From: Watersipora subatra
Taxonomy: Eukaryota; Bryozoa; Gymnolaemata; Cheilostomatida; Watersiporidae
Assembly (NCBI RefSeq): GCF_963576615.1
Contig: NC_088714.1
Location: forward strand, 32,334,643 to 32,398,642
DNA: 64,000 nt
Direction of reading: 5' to 3'
How positions within the stretch are numbered: the first letter of the stretch is position 1; the number at the start of each line of letters is the position of its first letter. This document shows positions 61,962 through 64,000 of this stretch, one piece after another. The translations under genes were made by a program, and so were the position numbers. The notes under the pieces are model-generated. The model made no database searches. It saw only the letters and a program-made list of their open reading frames with translations, and was not told the origin of the DNA.

Positions 61962-64000
61962 CATAACTAACATGATCAATAGTCAATTTTAATTCTCTTG
62001 CTGGTCAAGCTGATCAACGGCCGAATTCAAACAACTTTGTTAGCATTTAGTTTAAAACCGATATATTCGCAGAACTCTATACTCTGGGTGAGACAAATTT
62101 GTTAGTTCCAGAATTGACAAACCTAATTAGTTGATAAGTTGCTACCAACTTAAATCTGACTGAAAACCCTAGATGTGAGTTTTTGTATTTTGTTTGTTCA
62201 TTCTTGTTAGAGTGATCAACTTGCAGCTAGCTTTGAACAACACTATCATCTCCAGTTAATATATGTAATAAATTGGATATCAAAAGTTGTAGCTGGATAT
62301 GCGTTGCATGCAGTAATCTAGTCTTTTAGAGGCAAACTCTAAAAAGTACATAGTTAGTCTATAGCTAATCTATTAGAAGAGTTTTAGTGCAGTATTCAAG
62401 CTCATATATGTATGAAATATGTGTGGGCTCTACAGTGTTATAGTAATATAACTAAAATTTTGTACTTGTAGCCATTTTTGTGGTCATGAAAAACTTAAAA
62501 AGGCTGTTAGACCTTGTGGTATTTAGAGAAATTGATCATTGGTTAAGCCGCACTTGGTAGACATTGGAATGCTTTTTGATTGGCTGTTGGGACAAAAGAT
62601 CTTCCAAAAAGGAAACATCAGCATTGTGAAGTTTGGCATAGTTCGACAAATTTCTAAAACATTGATTAAAATTATTCTATATGATTTGGAGTTTTCAACA
62701 GAATCTAACCTGTTATCAGCTCATTGAAGTCAAGCTTTTAACAACTCTCAGAGTTTTTGAGAATAAAGTTTTAAGATATCTTTGTCGAGTTTGGTTAAAA
62801 AAAGTCAATTCTATTTCGTATAAAGCCATATTGTCCAACTCACTCAATAATCCTAATTTCTTCTGTCTTCTCATTTCTGTTTTGGCATATTATAAAAAAT
62901 GTTTTAGCATGTTATGAAAACTTCCTTCTGTTGCTGATTATTAATGCCAATAGAAAGTTCTACATACATAGTTCTACCGGTACATAAATGTACCAGTGCG
63001 TATGTAGAACTTATGTATCTGGAGTGGAACAACCCTCTTGTGAGAGTTCTACCTACATACTGGTACATATGGTATCATACTGGTACATATGCATCTGAAG
63101 TGGTACATATGCATCTGGAGTGGAACAACCCTTTTGTGAAATGGCTGGCCCAGGGATGATGCAGGATATTGTCAAGAGGAATTATCTATACCAGAAAGCA
63201 AGGGAGAAGCGACCGCCATGTTGATGGTGCACGACAGAAAAAAGACTACAGATGTACCGAGACTGTTTACTATATTCTACTTTAGGTTTAGGTGTTCAAG
63301 GTTTAGGCATTGGAAGTTTGTATAGATTTTGTAACTGTTATGAGCCTTTTTTCCAGTTTTGTAAAATTTATTTTACAATTTCGGCAAAAACTCGGTATTA
63401 TTCCGCATGTTTACAACGCGCACCAATAAGATCAATAGTATTTGAACTAACCAGAGACAAAGGAGATCAAACTAATCCCATCAACAAAAGATATTTGGGG
63501 AAGCAGATTTTGAGTGCCTAACAGGTGATGCCTGCCCTGCGTATTGGCATCATATTCTCACATACTAGCCTTAGGTACCGGTTGGTTAAAGTTATCCCTT
63601 CTTAGGGAGACAACTGTGGACCCCGAGTCCTAAAACTGGTAAAGTCCTGTATATCGGCTCTCCCTCCAGTCTAGACTTGTGTGCTCGCAGCATGATAAAC
63701 TTTGCACGTAAAATCACAAGATGAAAGTACAAGTTCAATTAAGTGTTCTTTAATGTGTATTTGTACTTTAAGGACTTACTGTTGTGAATATCGTGTTTAT
63801 TATATTTTGATATTGTAAATATTATGGATCGAACTTTGTAACCGACTTGACCGGTGCCTCTTTTGAATGTTTATGGTCAGTACAAACTATTAAATTTTCG
63901 ATATCACATTACACTCACTCGTAGGATAATAGGCTGCTAGAGTTGTCAATGTTCGTGATGATAGCTCGTTCCTTTCACATCTATATTGCAACTAAAGTTA
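61962..64000. other. Right edge of the window without a recognised gene
   Basis: Bases about 62960-63145 contain partial direct repeats (TGGTACATATGCATCTG, GGAGTGGAACAACCC twice). The 89-residue frame at 63252-63521 and others show no domain that I know. No RNA gene is recognised. Confidence 0.35.

Overview
The window looks like animal nuclear DNA: AT-rich, with long introns bounded by GT/AG sites, several retroelement classes, short inverted-repeat elements, tRNA-derived SINEs and many minisatellites. A marine invertebrate, possibly a spiralian, would fit, but I cannot place it more precisely than Metazoa.

Two host genes can be followed exon by exon. On the minus strand, about 15.17 to 1.44 kb, eleven phase-compatible exons encode a 698-residue protein that I read as POT1, the telomere single-strand binding protein. 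It has an N-terminal OB fold and a C-terminal OB fold. Between them, where vertebrate POT1 has its second OB fold, lie about ten degenerate 20-residue Thr/Ala-rich repeats. On the plus strand, 34.57 to 47.47 kb, twelve exons with agreeing phases encode a 524-residue tubulin-folding cofactor E (TBCE): CAP-Gly, leucine-rich repeats, ubiquitin-like domain. The two genes act in unrelated processes (telomere end protection; alpha-tubulin folding) and I see no functional link between them.

Between the genes lie fossil LTR retroelements. A broken Ty3/gypsy copy sits on the minus strand at 15.6-18.5 kb. A broken BEL/Pao element lies on the plus strand at 22.6-33.9 kb, carries an insertion of about 1.9 kb, and shares its left LTR with a remnant of a related copy. 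The sequence from 47.5 kb to the end holds no gene I can name. It carries MITE copies, SINEs, a hAT-like element, an AT microsatellite and several tandem arrays.

I found no bacterial-style operon, CRISPR array or clearly new multi-gene system. The observations most worth a second look are the unusual POT1 architecture, two minisatellites that appear to have grown out of transposon terminal repeats, an 11-copy array that places decoy 3' splice-site sequences in front of a TBCE exon, and a partial tandem duplication of a TBCE exon end.

All calls are by eye from sequence and family knowledge. No alignment, RNA data or database search was available.
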